A stretch of DNA of 64,000 nt, taken from NCBI GenBank assembly GCA_964477035.1, contig CAYZCW010000003.1:310001-374000 (forward strand), given 5' to 3'. This document shows positions 8,623-17,417 of this stretch, in pieces. Numbering within the stretch: position 1 is the stretch's first letter; each line of letters starts with the position of its first letter. The notes under the pieces were generated by a model, which worked only from the letters and a program-made list of their open reading frames with translations, made no database searches and was not told the origin of the DNA. The translations under genes were made by a program, and so were the position numbers. The stretch is from SLSG01 sp964477035. Lineage in GTDB: Bacteria > Bacteroidota > Bacteroidia > Bacteroidales > UBA7960.

Positions 8623-9642
8623 TCAGGAAACCATCAGGTTGCAACCCCGCACGTCGCTGTGGTCGAAGCGGCCCAGCACCTCGAACCCGCCATGCGGCAA
8701 CAGCCTGCCCAGGTCCTGCGTCGCCAGGAAGCTGCAGGAATACAGGTTGGCCAGGTCGATCACGTTGATCCCTCCGGTCTGTGACCCGTCGGTCAGCAGC
8801 AGGGGATCGTTGCTGTCGCGGATCAGCACCCGCATCCAGGGCGGACAATAAAAACGTCCTTCTCCGGCGGACCAGGCCTGGGACAGCAGTTCGGTCATCC
8901 CGTACTCCGAATGGACCGCATCCAGTCCGAAGGCCTCCTTCAGAAGCCCGTGCAGCTCTTCCCGCACCATCTCCCGCCGCCGCCCCTTCATGCCCCCGGT
9001 TTCCATCACGATCGAGTGGGTCATTTTCCTCGGATGGGCCGCTGCCAGATCGAGCAGGGCGAAGCTCACCCCCAGAAGCAGCGATCGCTGCCCCGTCTCC
9101 TCCAGCCTGCGCAGGGTGGCATCCAGCCGGTCGAGGTCGTCCAGGTAAAAACCGCTGTCAGGGTGCCCGCTCTGCCGGATCAGTCCGCCGGCCATCGCCA
9201 CCAGGGAAGACCCCTCCCTTTCGAGGTAGGAAGGCAGCAGGGCCAGGATGCAGTAGCGGGACGGCTCCCCGTAAAACAGGCGGAAGCCCCCTGAATAGCT
9301 TTGCTCATAGAGGTCCGGATCAAACACGTAATGCCGGGAGCGGCTGCCGGCGGCTGCCCCCCGCCCGGCCGTGGTGCCGCTGCTGGCAAACACGGCCCGG
9401 GCCTCTCCGGGGAAGGCCGCCACCCGCCGGGTTTTGAACACCTCCACCGGCAAAAAGGGAATGTCCCCGAGGCAGCCGGTCTTTGCCGGAGGCCGCCCCA
9501 GGGCATCGCAAAATTCGCGGTACACCCGGTTGCGTTCGTACTGAAAGCGGAACACCTCCAGGGCAAGGGATTCAAACTCCGCCGGGCCGTCCTGGCCCGT
9601 AAGTGAAAAAATGCGTTCTGTCAGTCTCTTTTCAATCGCCAT
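8623..9642 (-). CDS. LuxE/acyl-protein synthetase-like adenylate-forming enzyme
   Basis: 339 residues similar to the LuxE acyl-protein synthetase family (ANL-like ligases related to PaaK). Recognisable parts are the nucleotide-binding-type FASSGTTAGRG (about residue 85), the METGGMKGRRREMVREEL segment, HSEYGMTELLSQAW (about 240) and the tail LGRFDHSDVRGCNLMVS. LuxE activates fatty acids for luciferase aldehyde synthesis, but no lux genes are nearby. Relatives in Bacteroidota are usually associated with surface-glycan or lipid modification; that role is inference here. It is convergent with mntP and divergent from ruvB (84 bp between starts). Confidence 0.8.
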   Translation of the reverse strand: MAIEKRLTERIFSLTGQDGPAEFESLALEVFRFQYERNRVYREFCDALGRPPAKTGCLGDIPFLPVEVFKTRRVAAFPGEARAVFASSGTTAGRGAAAGSRSRHYVFDPDLYEQSYSGGFRLFYGEPSRYCILALLPSYLEREGSSLVAMAGGLIRQSGHPDSGFYLDDLDRLDATLRRLEETGQRSLLLGVSFALLDLAAAHPRKMTHSIVMETGGMKGRRREMVREELHGLLKEAFGLDAVHSEYGMTELLSQAWSAGEGRFYCPPWMRVLIRDSNDPLLLTDGSQTGGINVIDLANLYSCSFLATQDLGRLLPHGGFEVLGRFDHSDVRGCNLMVS

Positions 9643-9683
9643 GGCTGCCGTCCTGGTCCTCCCAAAATAAGTATAATTTTCTG

Positions 9684-9691
9684 TACATTTG
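9684..9691 (+). promoter_or_regulatory. -7 promoter box for ruvB
   Basis: TACATTTG matches TAnnTTTG exactly in the AT-rich divergent region between the LuxE-like gene and ruvB; the ruvB ATG is 35 bp downstream. Confidence 0.6.
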
Positions 9692-9726
9692 CTCCTGACC
9701 CGGTAAAAAAGCCGGGGGCGCAGCCC

Positions 9727-10761
9727 ATGAACCCAAACCTGGATCCAGGAAAAGACCAGCTAAGCCCGGCCGAAAGGGCGTTTGAACAGGCCCTGCGGCC
9801 TGGCAGCTTCTCCAGCTTCACCGGCCAGAACAAGGTGGTCGAGAACCTGAAGGTCTTCGTGGGGGCCGCCCGCAAGCGGGAAGAGGCCCTAGACCACGTG
9901 CTCCTGCACGGTCCGCCTGGGCTGGGCAAGACCACCCTGGCGCACATCATCGCCAACGAGATGGGCGTCGGCATCAAGGTCAGCTCCGGCCCGGTGCTGG
10001 ACAAGCCGGGCGATTTGGCGGGACTGCTGACCAACCTGGAGCCCAACGACGTGCTGTTTATCGATGAGATCCACAGGCTGAGTCCCGTGGTGGAGGAGTA
10101 CCTGTATTCGGCCATGGAGGACTACCGCATCGACATCATGATCGAAACGGGCCCCAACGCCCGCAGCGTGCAGATCAGCCTGAACCCCTTCACCCTGATC
10201 GGGGCCACGACCCGCTCGGGGCTGCTGACCTCCCCCCTGAGGGCGCGTTTCGGCATCAATGCCCGGCTGAACTACTACGATGCCAAGCTGCTGACCCACA
10301 TCATCCGGCGTTCCGCCGGGATCCTGAAGGTGGAGATCAGCGACGAGGCCTCCCGCGAAATCGCCGGGCGCAGCCGCGGCACCCCCCGCATCGCCAACGC
10401 CCTGCTGAGGCGGGTGCGTGACTTCGCCCAGATGAAAGGCAACGGCAACATCGACATGGACATCGCCCTCTACGGGCTGGAAGCCCTCAATGTGGACAAA
10501 TACGGACTGGACGAGATGGACAACAAGATACTGCTCACCATCATCGACAAGTTCAAGGGTGGCCCGGTCGGCCTGGCCAATGTGGCCACCTCGGTGGGGG
10601 AAGATGCCGGCACGATCGAAGAGGTGTATGAACCCTACCTCATCCAGGAGGGCTACATCATGCGCACCCCGCGCGGGCGGGAAGCCACCGAGACCGCCTA
10701 CCGCCACCTCGGACGGATCAGGAACCCCGGTCAAAGCACCCTCTTCGACCAGGGCACCTGA
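9727..10761 (+). CDS. ruvB: Holliday junction branch migration ATPase RuvB
   Basis: 344-residue AAA+ motor that, with RuvA, drives branch migration of Holliday junctions. The Walker A motif GPPGLGKT is at residues 62-69, Walker B is LFIDEIHRL (about 112-120), followed by the RuvB-specific DIMIETGPNARS and GATTRSGLLTSPLRARFG with the sensor/arginine residues. The C-terminal winged helix starts near LDEMDNKIL and contains GGPVGL. All hallmark motifs are intact and the length is normal. No ruvA or ruvC is adjacent. A period-7 repeat array lies between it and queG. Confidence 0.97.
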   Translation: MNPNLDPGKDQLSPAERAFEQALRPGSFSSFTGQNKVVENLKVFVGAARKREEALDHVLLHGPPGLGKTTLAHIIANEMGVGIKVSSGPVLDKPGDLAGLLTNLEPNDVLFIDEIHRLSPVVEEYLYSAMEDYRIDIMIETGPNARSVQISLNPFTLIGATTRSGLLTSPLRARFGINARLNYYDAKLLTHIIRRSAGILKVEISDEASREIAGRSRGTPRIANALLRRVRDFAQMKGNGNIDMDIALYGLEALNVDKYGLDEMDNKILLTIIDKFKGGPVGLANVATSVGEDAGTIEEVYEPYLIQEGYIMRTPRGREATETAYRHLGRIRNPGQSTLFDQGT

Positions 10762-10782
10762 ACCCAACCCCGCCCCCCTCAA

Positions 10783-10826
10783 CCAACAGCCAATAACCAA
10801 AAGCCAACCGCCAACAGCCAACCCCC
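10783..10826 (+). repeat. period-7 CCAAnnn array before queG
   Basis: Six consecutive heptamers (CCAACAG, CCAATAA, CCAAAAG, CCAACCG, CCAACAG, CCAACCC) run directly into the queG ATG. Two similar arrays occur at 18820-18893 and 19708-19756. Confidence 0.8.
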
Positions 10827-11807
10827 ATGCCCCCCACCCCCAAGTCACTCCTCAAAGCCCGGGCCCTCGAGCTGGGCTTCGATGCCTTCGGCGTGGCAGC
10901 GGCCGGCAGGCTGGAGGACAGCCTTGCCCGCTTCGACCACTGGCTGGAGCAAGGGTACCACGGCAGCATGGGATACATGGAACGCAACCGCGACAAACGC
11001 CTGGACCCCCGGGAACTGCTGGAGGGAGCACGATCGGTCGTGGTGGTGGCCATGAATTACTATCCGGAAAGTCTCACGGAAAACGGGGACCCCGCGGACG
11101 GTCATTGGCTGAAAGTGGCCAAATATGCCTGGGGCAGGGACTACCATTATGTGATCCGGGAAAAACTGAATGAGCTGGGACAATTTCTGGAGCAAATTGC
11201 TCCGGGAAGCCACAGCCGGGGATTCACCGACTCGGCCCCCGTGCTGGAGCGGTCCTGGGCGGTCAGGGCCGGCGTCGGATGGACAGGCAAGAATGCCTGC
11301 CTCATCATCCCGCGCAAGGGCAGCTTCTTTTTCCTGGGGGAACTCATCACCACGGCTGTGCTGGAGCCCGACAAGCCCTTCGGCAACGACCTGTGCGGCA
11401 GCTGCATGCGTTGTATGGAGGCCTGTCCGACGAAAGCCATCACGGCCCCCGGAACGATCGATGCCCGCCGCTGCATCTCCTACCTCACCATCGAAAGCAA
11501 GGATGCCATCCCCCGGGAGTTCAGGAAGCAGTGCCGGGGATGGATCTTTGGCTGCGATATCTGCCAGGATGTCTGCCCCCACAACCGCCGGGCCGGGCCT
11601 ACCCGGGAGCCGCAATTCGCCCCCTTGCAGCCCATGGGCTGGGAGGACCACCGGTGGGCATCCATTCAGAAGGGCGAATTCAGAAAACTGCTGGTCCGGG
11701 CGGGATCCCCCCTGTCCAGGGTGCGGTACGACAAGCTGACGGACAATATCCGGGCCGGGATGGAAGCCGGCGAAAGGAACGGCAATGAAAACGGACGTCA
11801 GGCCTGA
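10827..11807 (+). CDS. queG: epoxyqueuosine reductase QueG
   Basis: 326-residue cobalamin and [4Fe-4S] enzyme for the last step of queuosine tRNA modification (epoxyqueuosine to queuosine). Segments seen: YHGSMGYMERN, TDSAPVLERSWAVRAG containing the catalytic-type Asp, the first cluster motif CGSCMRCMEACP and the second CDICQDVCPHN. The length is on the short side (about 310-390 in the family), so any HEAT-like C-terminal domain is absent. The ATG abuts a period-7 repeat array. A YhhQ-type queuosine precursor transporter lies at 32.5 kb, so the genome probably salvages or makes queuosine. Confidence 0.95.
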   Translation: MPPTPKSLLKARALELGFDAFGVAAAGRLEDSLARFDHWLEQGYHGSMGYMERNRDKRLDPRELLEGARSVVVVAMNYYPESLTENGDPADGHWLKVAKYAWGRDYHYVIREKLNELGQFLEQIAPGSHSRGFTDSAPVLERSWAVRAGVGWTGKNACLIIPRKGSFFFLGELITTAVLEPDKPFGNDLCGSCMRCMEACPTKAITAPGTIDARRCISYLTIESKDAIPREFRKQCRGWIFGCDICQDVCPHNRRAGPTREPQFAPLQPMGWEDHRWASIQKGEFRKLLVRAGSPLSRVRYDKLTDNIRAGMEAGERNGNENGRQA

Positions 11808-11827
11808 GCCGGCCTGAGTCTCAGGTT

Positions 11828-12436
11828 TCAGGGACGCAGGCTGCCGATGAGCATCTCCGGGATGCGCTCCTTGCGCTCCTGGATGAAACGGCTGAACTCC
11901 TCATCGGTATAATTGTTCCGGTCCATGACCAGCAGGCGGATGGCAAAGGGAAAGGCGATCAGCGACAGCATGTCCACAAACAACTGCGAGGGATCGGTCC
12001 GCCGGATGTTTCCCTTCTTTCCTTCCTCCACCACCTGCCGGGCAAAGCTCTCGGTGCTGTAAAGGTTGCTGATGGCTTTCATTTCGGTGATGCGTTCCCG
12101 GCTGCGGTGCAAAATGGCCATCACAAAGGACACCAGCAGCGGGTTTTCTCCCAGCATATCGATGTACACCCCCACATAGCTGCGGATCTTGTCCTCCAGC
12201 GGCATGTCGCTGTCGAGGATCTCGATCAGGGTTTTTGTATTCGACTTGACCAGCTGGGAGAAAATGGCATCGAACAGGTTCTCCTTGCTGCGGAAGTAAT
12301 AGTTCATCAGGGCCAGGTTGATCCCGGCCTTCGAGGCGATTTCCCTCACGCTGGTCCGGTCGACCCCTTTTTCCAGAAAAAGTTCCGTGGCGGCATCAAA
12401 TATCTTCTGCTCCGTGCTCTTGCTCTTGGTCATCAA
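11828..12436 (-). CDS. TetR/AcrR-family transcriptional regulator
   Basis: 202 residues. The N-terminal HTH runs about residues 10-57: KIFDAATELFLEKGVDRTS, then VREIASKAGINLALMNYYF, then RSKENLFDAIF. The C-terminal ligand domain is all-helical and unassigned. Its own promoter (12478-12485 with a CAAA at 12506-12509) carries a 15-bp palindrome over the -33 element, consistent with autorepression. It is divergent from lnt with 199 bp between starts. Target genes are not evident from the neighbourhood. Confidence 0.9.
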   Translation of the reverse strand: MMTKSKSTEQKIFDAATELFLEKGVDRTSVREIASKAGINLALMNYYFRSKENLFDAIFSQLVKSNTKTLIEILDSDMPLEDKIRSYVGVYIDMLGENPLLVSFVMAILHRSRERITEMKAISNLYSTESFARQVVEEGKKGNIRRTDPSQLFVDMLSLIAFPFAIRLLVMDRNNYTDEEFSRFIQERKERIPEMLIGSLRP

Positions 12437-12477
12437 TTAGGACAGATTTGGAAGGTTGGTTTTGGGTGGTTCGGAGC

Positions 12478-12509
12478 CAAAATTAGCATTTCTTTCCGTT
12501 TTAAACAAA
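12478..12509 (-). promoter_or_regulatory. promoter of the tetR-family gene
   Basis: Read on the minus strand: TTTG (12509-12506), a 20-bp spacer, then TAATTTTG (12485-12478). This is a full match to the Bacteroidota -33/-7 arrangement. The regulator's ATG is 41 bp downstream. Confidence 0.7.
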
Positions 12510-12515
12510 GTTTAA
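12501..12515. promoter_or_regulatory. candidate TetR operator (palindrome)
   Basis: TTAAACAAAGTTTAA is a perfect inverted repeat (TTAAAC, 3-bp spacer, GTTTAA). It covers the -33 CAAA of the regulator's own promoter, where a bound dimer would block RNA polymerase. Assignment to this regulator is inference. Confidence 0.4.
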
Positions 12516-12635
12516 TACACTGCCCTTAAAAAATTTTCGTCGGACAAGGGGTGCCGGATTCTGTGGCAGGCGATCAAATGCTTAATTTTACATCCGCCAC
12601 ACGCAACACATCAACCTTTTAAGTCCGGAAAAAGC

Positions 12636-14300
12636 ATGTCAGGATTCATTCACCGTCACCGGCTCCTTTTGTTGTCCCTGCTCACAGGCCTGCTGCTGTC
12701 CCTGGGATGGCCCGCCAGGGGTTTTCCTTTCCTGACCCTGTTCGCCCTGGTTCCGCTGCTTTGGGTGGAGGACCAGCTGCTGAAGCACCGTGACCGCCAC
12801 CGGGCCATTTCCATCCTGTGGCTTTCCTGGCTGGCCTTCCTGGTTTTCAACCTCTGTACCACCTGGTGGATCTGGTATGCCAGCGCCCCGGGCATGTTGG
12901 TGGCCATGGTGCTCAACGCCCTGTTCATGGCCATCCCTGTCACGCTGATGCACCTGGCCCGGCGGGTGCTGCCCGGGAGGCAGGGACAGGCCTCCCTGCT
13001 GTTCTTCTGGCTATCGTTTGAGTACCTGCATGCCCGGTGGGATCTGAGCTGGAGCTGGCTCGACCTGGGCAATGCCTTCGCCGCCTACCCTTCCTGGGTG
13101 CAATGGTACGAGTATACCGGTGTGGCGGGCGGCACCGCCTGGATCCTGGCCATGAACCTTTTGCTGTTCTCCGCTCACAAACAATATGCCGGAACGGCCG
13201 GCAGCACCAGGCGCCTCAGAATCCTTGGGGTGTTGTCGCTGCTGGTATTTGCCGTCCCCCCGGCCGTTTCCTTCTTCCTGTGGGGGAGCTATGAAGAAAA
13301 GCACGACCCCGTGGAGGTGGTGGTGGTGCAGCCATCCATCGACCCGTACGACCGTGCCAGGACGCCGGACGAGGTGCACCGCCGTGTCCGTCACATGATC
13401 GGACTGGCAGAGGCAAAAACCGGATCCGCCACCCGCTTTGTGGTCGCTCCGGAAGGGGCCAACCCCCAGGGAATCTGGATGCATCAGGCAGAGGACAACC
13501 CCATGGTTCAGGCCGTTCGCTACCACGTGGACCAGCATGCGGACCTCACCTGGGTGTTCGGCAGCATGGTGTACCGCCGTTACGGGCCTTCGGAGCCGGC
13601 GCCCAGAACCGCCCGGCAGGACCCGGGCAGCAGTCTGGTGTACGATGTGTTCAATTCGGCCGTCATGGTGGAGGCAGGACAGCCGCCGGCGTATTACCAT
13701 AAGTCCAAACTCGTACCCGGGATCGAAAAAATGCCCTTCTACCAGGTCCTGCAGCCGGTGGGGCGCCTTGTGGAGCGCTTTGGCGGCACGGCGGGCAGCC
13801 TGGGAGTGCAGGACCACCGGGGGGTCTTCTCTGCGGGAGGGCATGCGGCGGCCCCGGTGGTCTGTTACGAATCGGTTTACGGAGACTACATGAGGGAGTA
13901 TTACTACCGGGGGGCGGGGCTGGTCTTCATCATCACCAACGACGGCTGGTGGCGCAACACCCCCGGCCACCGCCAGCACAACCAGTATGCCAGGCTGCGC
14001 GCCATAGAGGCGCGCCGGAGCATCGCCAGGGCCGCCAGCACCGGCATTTCGTCCTTCATCAACCAGCGCGGGGAGGTGCTGGAGCAGTCTGCCTGGTGGG
14101 AGCCCGTGGCCATGGTGCACACCCTGAACCAGAACCACCACATCACCTATTTCGTGCTGCACGGCAACTACCTGGGCAAGCTGGGCCTGTTTCTTTCTTT
14201 CCTGCTGATCCTGTACATGGCCTCCCGGCGACTGATGCACAGGGAAAACGGCATGACCGGCAGCGCGAAGAAAGGCGCTGCAGGCGGGGGAAGGACCTGA
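12636..14300 (+). CDS. lnt: apolipoprotein N-acyltransferase Lnt
   Basis: 554-residue inner-membrane enzyme that adds the third acyl chain to lipoproteins. The N-terminal half has several membrane segments (LLLSLLTGLLLSLGW at residues 10-24 onward). The C-terminal nitrilase-like domain carries the catalytic triad: Glu in FVVAPEGANPQG, Lys in YYHKSKLVPGIEKMPF and Cys in APVVCYESVYGDY. A final hydrophobic segment lies near the C-terminus (LGLFLSFLLILYM). TAATTTTA at 12583-12590 is a near-consensus promoter candidate. Several lipoproteins in this window would be its substrates. Confidence 0.93.
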   Translation: MSGFIHRHRLLLLSLLTGLLLSLGWPARGFPFLTLFALVPLLWVEDQLLKHRDRHRAISILWLSWLAFLVFNLCTTWWIWYASAPGMLVAMVLNALFMAIPVTLMHLARRVLPGRQGQASLLFFWLSFEYLHARWDLSWSWLDLGNAFAAYPSWVQWYEYTGVAGGTAWILAMNLLLFSAHKQYAGTAGSTRRLRILGVLSLLVFAVPPAVSFFLWGSYEEKHDPVEVVVVQPSIDPYDRARTPDEVHRRVRHMIGLAEAKTGSATRFVVAPEGANPQGIWMHQAEDNPMVQAVRYHVDQHADLTWVFGSMVYRRYGPSEPAPRTARQDPGSSLVYDVFNSAVMVEAGQPPAYYHKSKLVPGIEKMPFYQVLQPVGRLVERFGGTAGSLGVQDHRGVFSAGGHAAAPVVCYESVYGDYMREYYYRGAGLVFIITNDGWWRNTPGHRQHNQYARLRAIEARRSIARAASTGISSFINQRGEVLEQSAWWEPVAMVHTLNQNHHITYFVLHGNYLGKLGLFLSFLLILYMASRRLMHRENGMTGSAKKGAAGGGRT

Positions 14301-14328
14301 ATGGCGGCAGGCAGTGCCTCCAAAGGCC

Positions 14329-15408
14329 TCAATTGGTATTCATCCGGAAATCGGGCGACAGGTACACGGGATAACGTCTGAAAAAGCGGGAGGTGTTTTC
14401 GGCCGCCTCCTCGATGGAACGAAACCGGAAGTCCAGGGCGGCCGTGATCTTGCGGTTGTTAAAATACCTTCTGTTGTTGGCGTTGCGGGCCGTTTCCCGC
14501 GTGATCAGCGGCTTCTGTCCGGTCATCATGCTCCGGACCTTCTCCAGCCTCCAGGCCATCTCGCTCAGGAACCGTCCGGCACGGAGACGGGGCGGACGGG
14601 CACCGGAAAATTTTGCGAAGTATTCAAAAAGGGTGCGGTACATCAGGTTCTCGCTGCTCAGGATGTAGCGTTCCGCCTCAATATCACTTTCCATCAGGCG
14701 GACCATGGCTTCGGCCACGTCCCTGGCATCCACAAAACCGGTCACCCCGCTCGTATAGAACTTCAGGCCGTTCTTCACGCTCTGGTATAGCTGGGCGCTG
14801 GAACGCCCCGGGTCGCCCGGTCCGATCACCACCGTCGGGTTGACGATCACCACCGGAAGTCCTTCCTCCGAGGCACGCCACACCTCCCGTTCGGCCCCGT
14901 ACTTGCTGATGGCATACCAGGAGTTCGTGGAGGAAGTCTTCCATACCAGGGTCTCGTCGATGTGGTTGCCGCGGTCGGGCTTGCCAATGGCGGCCACACT
15001 GCTGCAGTGGCAAAGCTTTTTCACCCCCGTCTGCAGAGCCAGGTTCACCAGGTTGGCGGTGCCGTCCACATTGACCTTCATCATGGCTTTGCGGTCCTCC
15101 GGCAGGAAGGACACCATGGCGGCGCAGTGGTATACGTATTCCATTCCATCCAGCGCTTCTTTCAGCCCGAGCAGGTCCAGCACATCGGCCGCGACCCACT
15201 CGATCCGCCTGAAGAGTTCTTCTCCCTGCTCCGGACTGTACCAGGAGAACAGCCGGCTGACCAGCTCCACGTGGCTGCCTTCCCGACGGATGGCGCGCAC
15301 CCGGTGGCCCCTGCGGCATAATTCATACAGCAGGTGCGAACCGACCAGGCCGGTGCCGCCCGTGACCAGGACCCGGCTGCCGGATTCATTGTTGCCCATC
15401 ACTTTCAT
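14329..15408 (-). CDS. NAD-dependent epimerase/dehydratase (extended SDR)
   Basis: Extended short-chain dehydrogenase with the Rossmann motif VTGGTGLVGSHL near the N-terminus, and the catalytic YAISK (YxxxK) near residue 160. Bacteroidota relatives are often annotated as dihydroflavonol-4-reductase-like; the substrate is unknown. The frame is open to an ATG at 15480, but a TACATTTG promoter box on this strand at 15485-15478 covers that codon. A start at 15408 (MKVMGNNESG), 359 residues, is therefore preferred. ATG at 15462 or 15399 is also possible. Divergent from tyrS. Confidence 0.85.
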   Translation of the reverse strand: MKVMGNNESGSRVLVTGGTGLVGSHLLYELCRRGHRVRAIRREGSHVELVSRLFSWYSPEQGEELFRRIEWVAADVLDLLGLKEALDGMEYVYHCAAMVSFLPEDRKAMMKVNVDGTANLVNLALQTGVKKLCHCSSVAAIGKPDRGNHIDETLVWKTSSTNSWYAISKYGAEREVWRASEEGLPVVIVNPTVVIGPGDPGRSSAQLYQSVKNGLKFYTSGVTGFVDARDVAEAMVRLMESDIEAERYILSSENLMYRTLFEYFAKFSGARPPRLRAGRFLSEMAWRLEKVRSMMTGQKPLITRETARNANNRRYFNNRKITAALDFRFRSIEEAAENTSRFFRRYPVYLSPDFRMNTN

Positions 15409-15477
15409 TTCTGTTTCCACCTGACCCACCGACGCAGCGCCGGCCCCGCTCCCGGGGCCCATCAGACCGCAGCAGGC

Positions 15478-15485
15478 CAAATGTA
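15478..15485 (-). promoter_or_regulatory. -7 promoter box for the epimerase gene
   Basis: TACATTTG on the minus strand. It overlaps the most upstream possible ATG (15480) of the epimerase frame and so argues for a downstream start. Confidence 0.55.
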
Positions 15486-15529
15486 TGGAAAATCCACCTG
15501 CAAAGTACAGAAAAATCCCGCAAAGTGAC

Positions 15530-15537
15530 TAATTTTG
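15530..15537 (+). promoter_or_regulatory. -7 promoter box for tyrS
   Basis: TAATTTTG matches TAnnTTTG. The tyrS GTG lies 36 bp downstream. Together with the minus-strand box at 15478-15485 it defines a compact divergent promoter region. Confidence 0.55.
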
Positions 15538-15573
15538 AGGCTTGCCTGAGATAACTTCTAAAGATTACGCACG

Positions 15574-16854
15574 GTGAAGAAAAATTTTGTTGAAGAGTTG
15601 CGCTGGAGGGGCATGATCCATGACATCATGCCCGGGACCGAGGAGCACATGCTGAAGGAAATGACCACGGCCTACGTCGGCATCGACCCGACCGCCGATT
15701 CGCTGCATATCGGCCACCTCGTGTCCATCATGATGCTCAAACACCTGCAGCTTTGCGGGCACAAGCCCATCGCACTGGTGGGCGGGGCCACCGGGATGAT
15801 CGGCGACCCCAGCGGCAAGAGCGAAGAACGGAACCTGCTTTCGGAAGAAGCCCTTCGGCATAATGAACATGCCATCAAACAGCAGCTGCTGCGCTTCCTG
15901 GACTTCGACAGCGGGGAAAACCGTGCCGAGATCGTGAACAACTACGACTGGATGAACGGCTTCAGCTTCCTTGGTTTCCTGAGGGAGGTGGGCAAGCACA
16001 TCACGGTCAGTTATATGACGGCCAAGGATTCGGTGAAGAAGCGCCTGGATACGGGGCTGTCATTCACCGAGTTCTCCTACCAGCTGGTACAGGCTTACGA
16101 CTTTCTTCACCTGTATACGACCAGGGGATGCCGCCTGCAGATGGGCGGGTCCGACCAATGGGGCAACATCACCACGGGTACCGAGCTGATCCGCAGAAAG
16201 GCGGGCGGGGAGGCCTGGGCGCTGACCTGCCCGCTGATCACCAAGGCCGACGGGGGCAAGTTCGGCAAAACCGAAAGCGGCAATGTGTGGCTGGACGCCC
16301 GCTACACCTCCCCCTACCAGTTTTACCAGTTCTGGCTGAATTGTTCCGACACGGACACCGAACGCTACATCCGTATTTTCAGCCTGTTCGGCCGGGAAGA
16401 GATCGAAGCGATGACCCGCGAGCATTACCAGGCGCCCCACCAGCGCATCCTGCAGAAAGCCCTGGCGCAAGATATCACGGTGCGGGTCCACGGGCAGCAG
16501 GAATACGACACCGCGGTGGAGGCCTCGGACATTTTGTTTGGCAAGGGCACCACCGAAACCTTAAGGGGCCTGCCGGAAAAAACCCTGCTGGACTTGTTCG
16601 AAGGCGTGCCCCTGAGCCAGGTGGCACTGACGGAGGTGGAGGCCGGCATTCCCGTAGTGGACTTCCTGAGCGAGAAAACCGGCATATTGAAGTCCAAGGG
16701 AGAGGCACGGCGGGCCCTGAAGGAAAACAGCATCAGCATCAACAAGGAAAAAGCCGGGGACGACCTGCTCATCACGAAGGAACACCTGCTCAACGGGACA
16801 TACATCCTGGTGCAGAGGGGCAAGAAAAACTACTTCCTGGTAAAGGCAGGTTAG
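15574..16854 (+). CDS. tyrS: tyrosyl-tRNA synthetase
   Basis: 426-residue class I aminoacyl-tRNA synthetase charging tRNA-Tyr. The start is GTG at 15574, chosen because the resulting N-terminus (KNFVEELRWRGMIHDIMPG) matches bacterial TyrS; the next ATG would cut this off. The HIGH motif appears as HIGHL, the substrate pocket as MGGSDQWGNIT, and the KMSKS loop as KFGKT. The C-terminal S4-like RNA-binding domain includes KTGILKSKGEARRALKENSI. It is the first gene of a same-strand run with mgsA, an amylase and a hydrolase. Confidence 0.97.
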   Translation: MKKNFVEELRWRGMIHDIMPGTEEHMLKEMTTAYVGIDPTADSLHIGHLVSIMMLKHLQLCGHKPIALVGGATGMIGDPSGKSEERNLLSEEALRHNEHAIKQQLLRFLDFDSGENRAEIVNNYDWMNGFSFLGFLREVGKHITVSYMTAKDSVKKRLDTGLSFTEFSYQLVQAYDFLHLYTTRGCRLQMGGSDQWGNITTGTELIRRKAGGEAWALTCPLITKADGGKFGKTESGNVWLDARYTSPYQFYQFWLNCSDTDTERYIRIFSLFGREEIEAMTREHYQAPHQRILQKALAQDITVRVHGQQEYDTAVEASDILFGKGTTETLRGLPEKTLLDLFEGVPLSQVALTEVEAGIPVVDFLSEKTGILKSKGEARRALKENSISINKEKAGDDLLITKEHLLNGTYILVQRGKKNYFLVKAG

Positions 16855-16888
16855 CCGGGCAACCACAGACACAGCAAACCAACAGCCC

Positions 16889-17368
16889 ATGCACAAGACC
16901 ATCGCCCTGGTGGCGCACGACAACCGCAAGAAAGAACTGATGGAATGGGTCTACTGGAACCGGGTGGCCCTGTCCGGCCTGAACATTGTTTGCACGGGCA
17001 CCACCGGGGGCCTGATCGAAAAGACGCTGCAGGATGCCGGCGAGGCAGACAAATCGGAAGGCAAGGAGGCCCTCAACTTCCACATCACCCGCCTGAAGTC
17101 GGGCCCCCTGGGAGGCGACCAGCAGATGGGGGCCATGGTGGCGGAGGGCAAGATCGACCTGATGGTGTTTTTCTGGGACCCCATGCAGCCCCAGGCCCAT
17201 GACGTGGACGTCAAGGCCCTGCTTCGCATCACCGTGTTGTACAATGTGCCCACGGCCTGCAACCGTTCCACGGCCGACTTTCTGGTCTCTTCCAGCCTGT
17301 TTCACCAGGACTACCGTCCCAAGCCGATGGACCTGGACGACTACCTGTCGCGCAGCATCGAGTTGTAG
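16889..17368 (+). CDS. mgsA: methylglyoxal synthase
   Basis: 159 residues. The enzyme converts dihydroxyacetone phosphate to methylglyoxal and phosphate, a glycolytic bypass used when phosphate is low or sugar phosphates build up. Family segments present: IALVAHDNRK, CTGTTGGLI, SGPLGGDQQMGA with the catalytic Asp, EGKIDLMVFFWDP, HDVDVKALLR and STADFL. It follows tyrS by 34 bp, probably co-transcribed. The next gene is a starch-degrading enzyme, which may reflect a carbohydrate-overflow role (inference). Confidence 0.96.
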   Translation: MHKTIALVAHDNRKKELMEWVYWNRVALSGLNIVCTGTTGGLIEKTLQDAGEADKSEGKEALNFHITRLKSGPLGGDQQMGAMVAEGKIDLMVFFWDPMQPQAHDVDVKALLRITVLYNVPTACNRSTADFLVSSSLFHQDYRPKPMDLDDYLSRSIEL

Positions 17369-17417
17369 ATCCCTGCGGAGCCAAACATATCCGACGAAAA
17401 CCAAAACAACCACCGCC

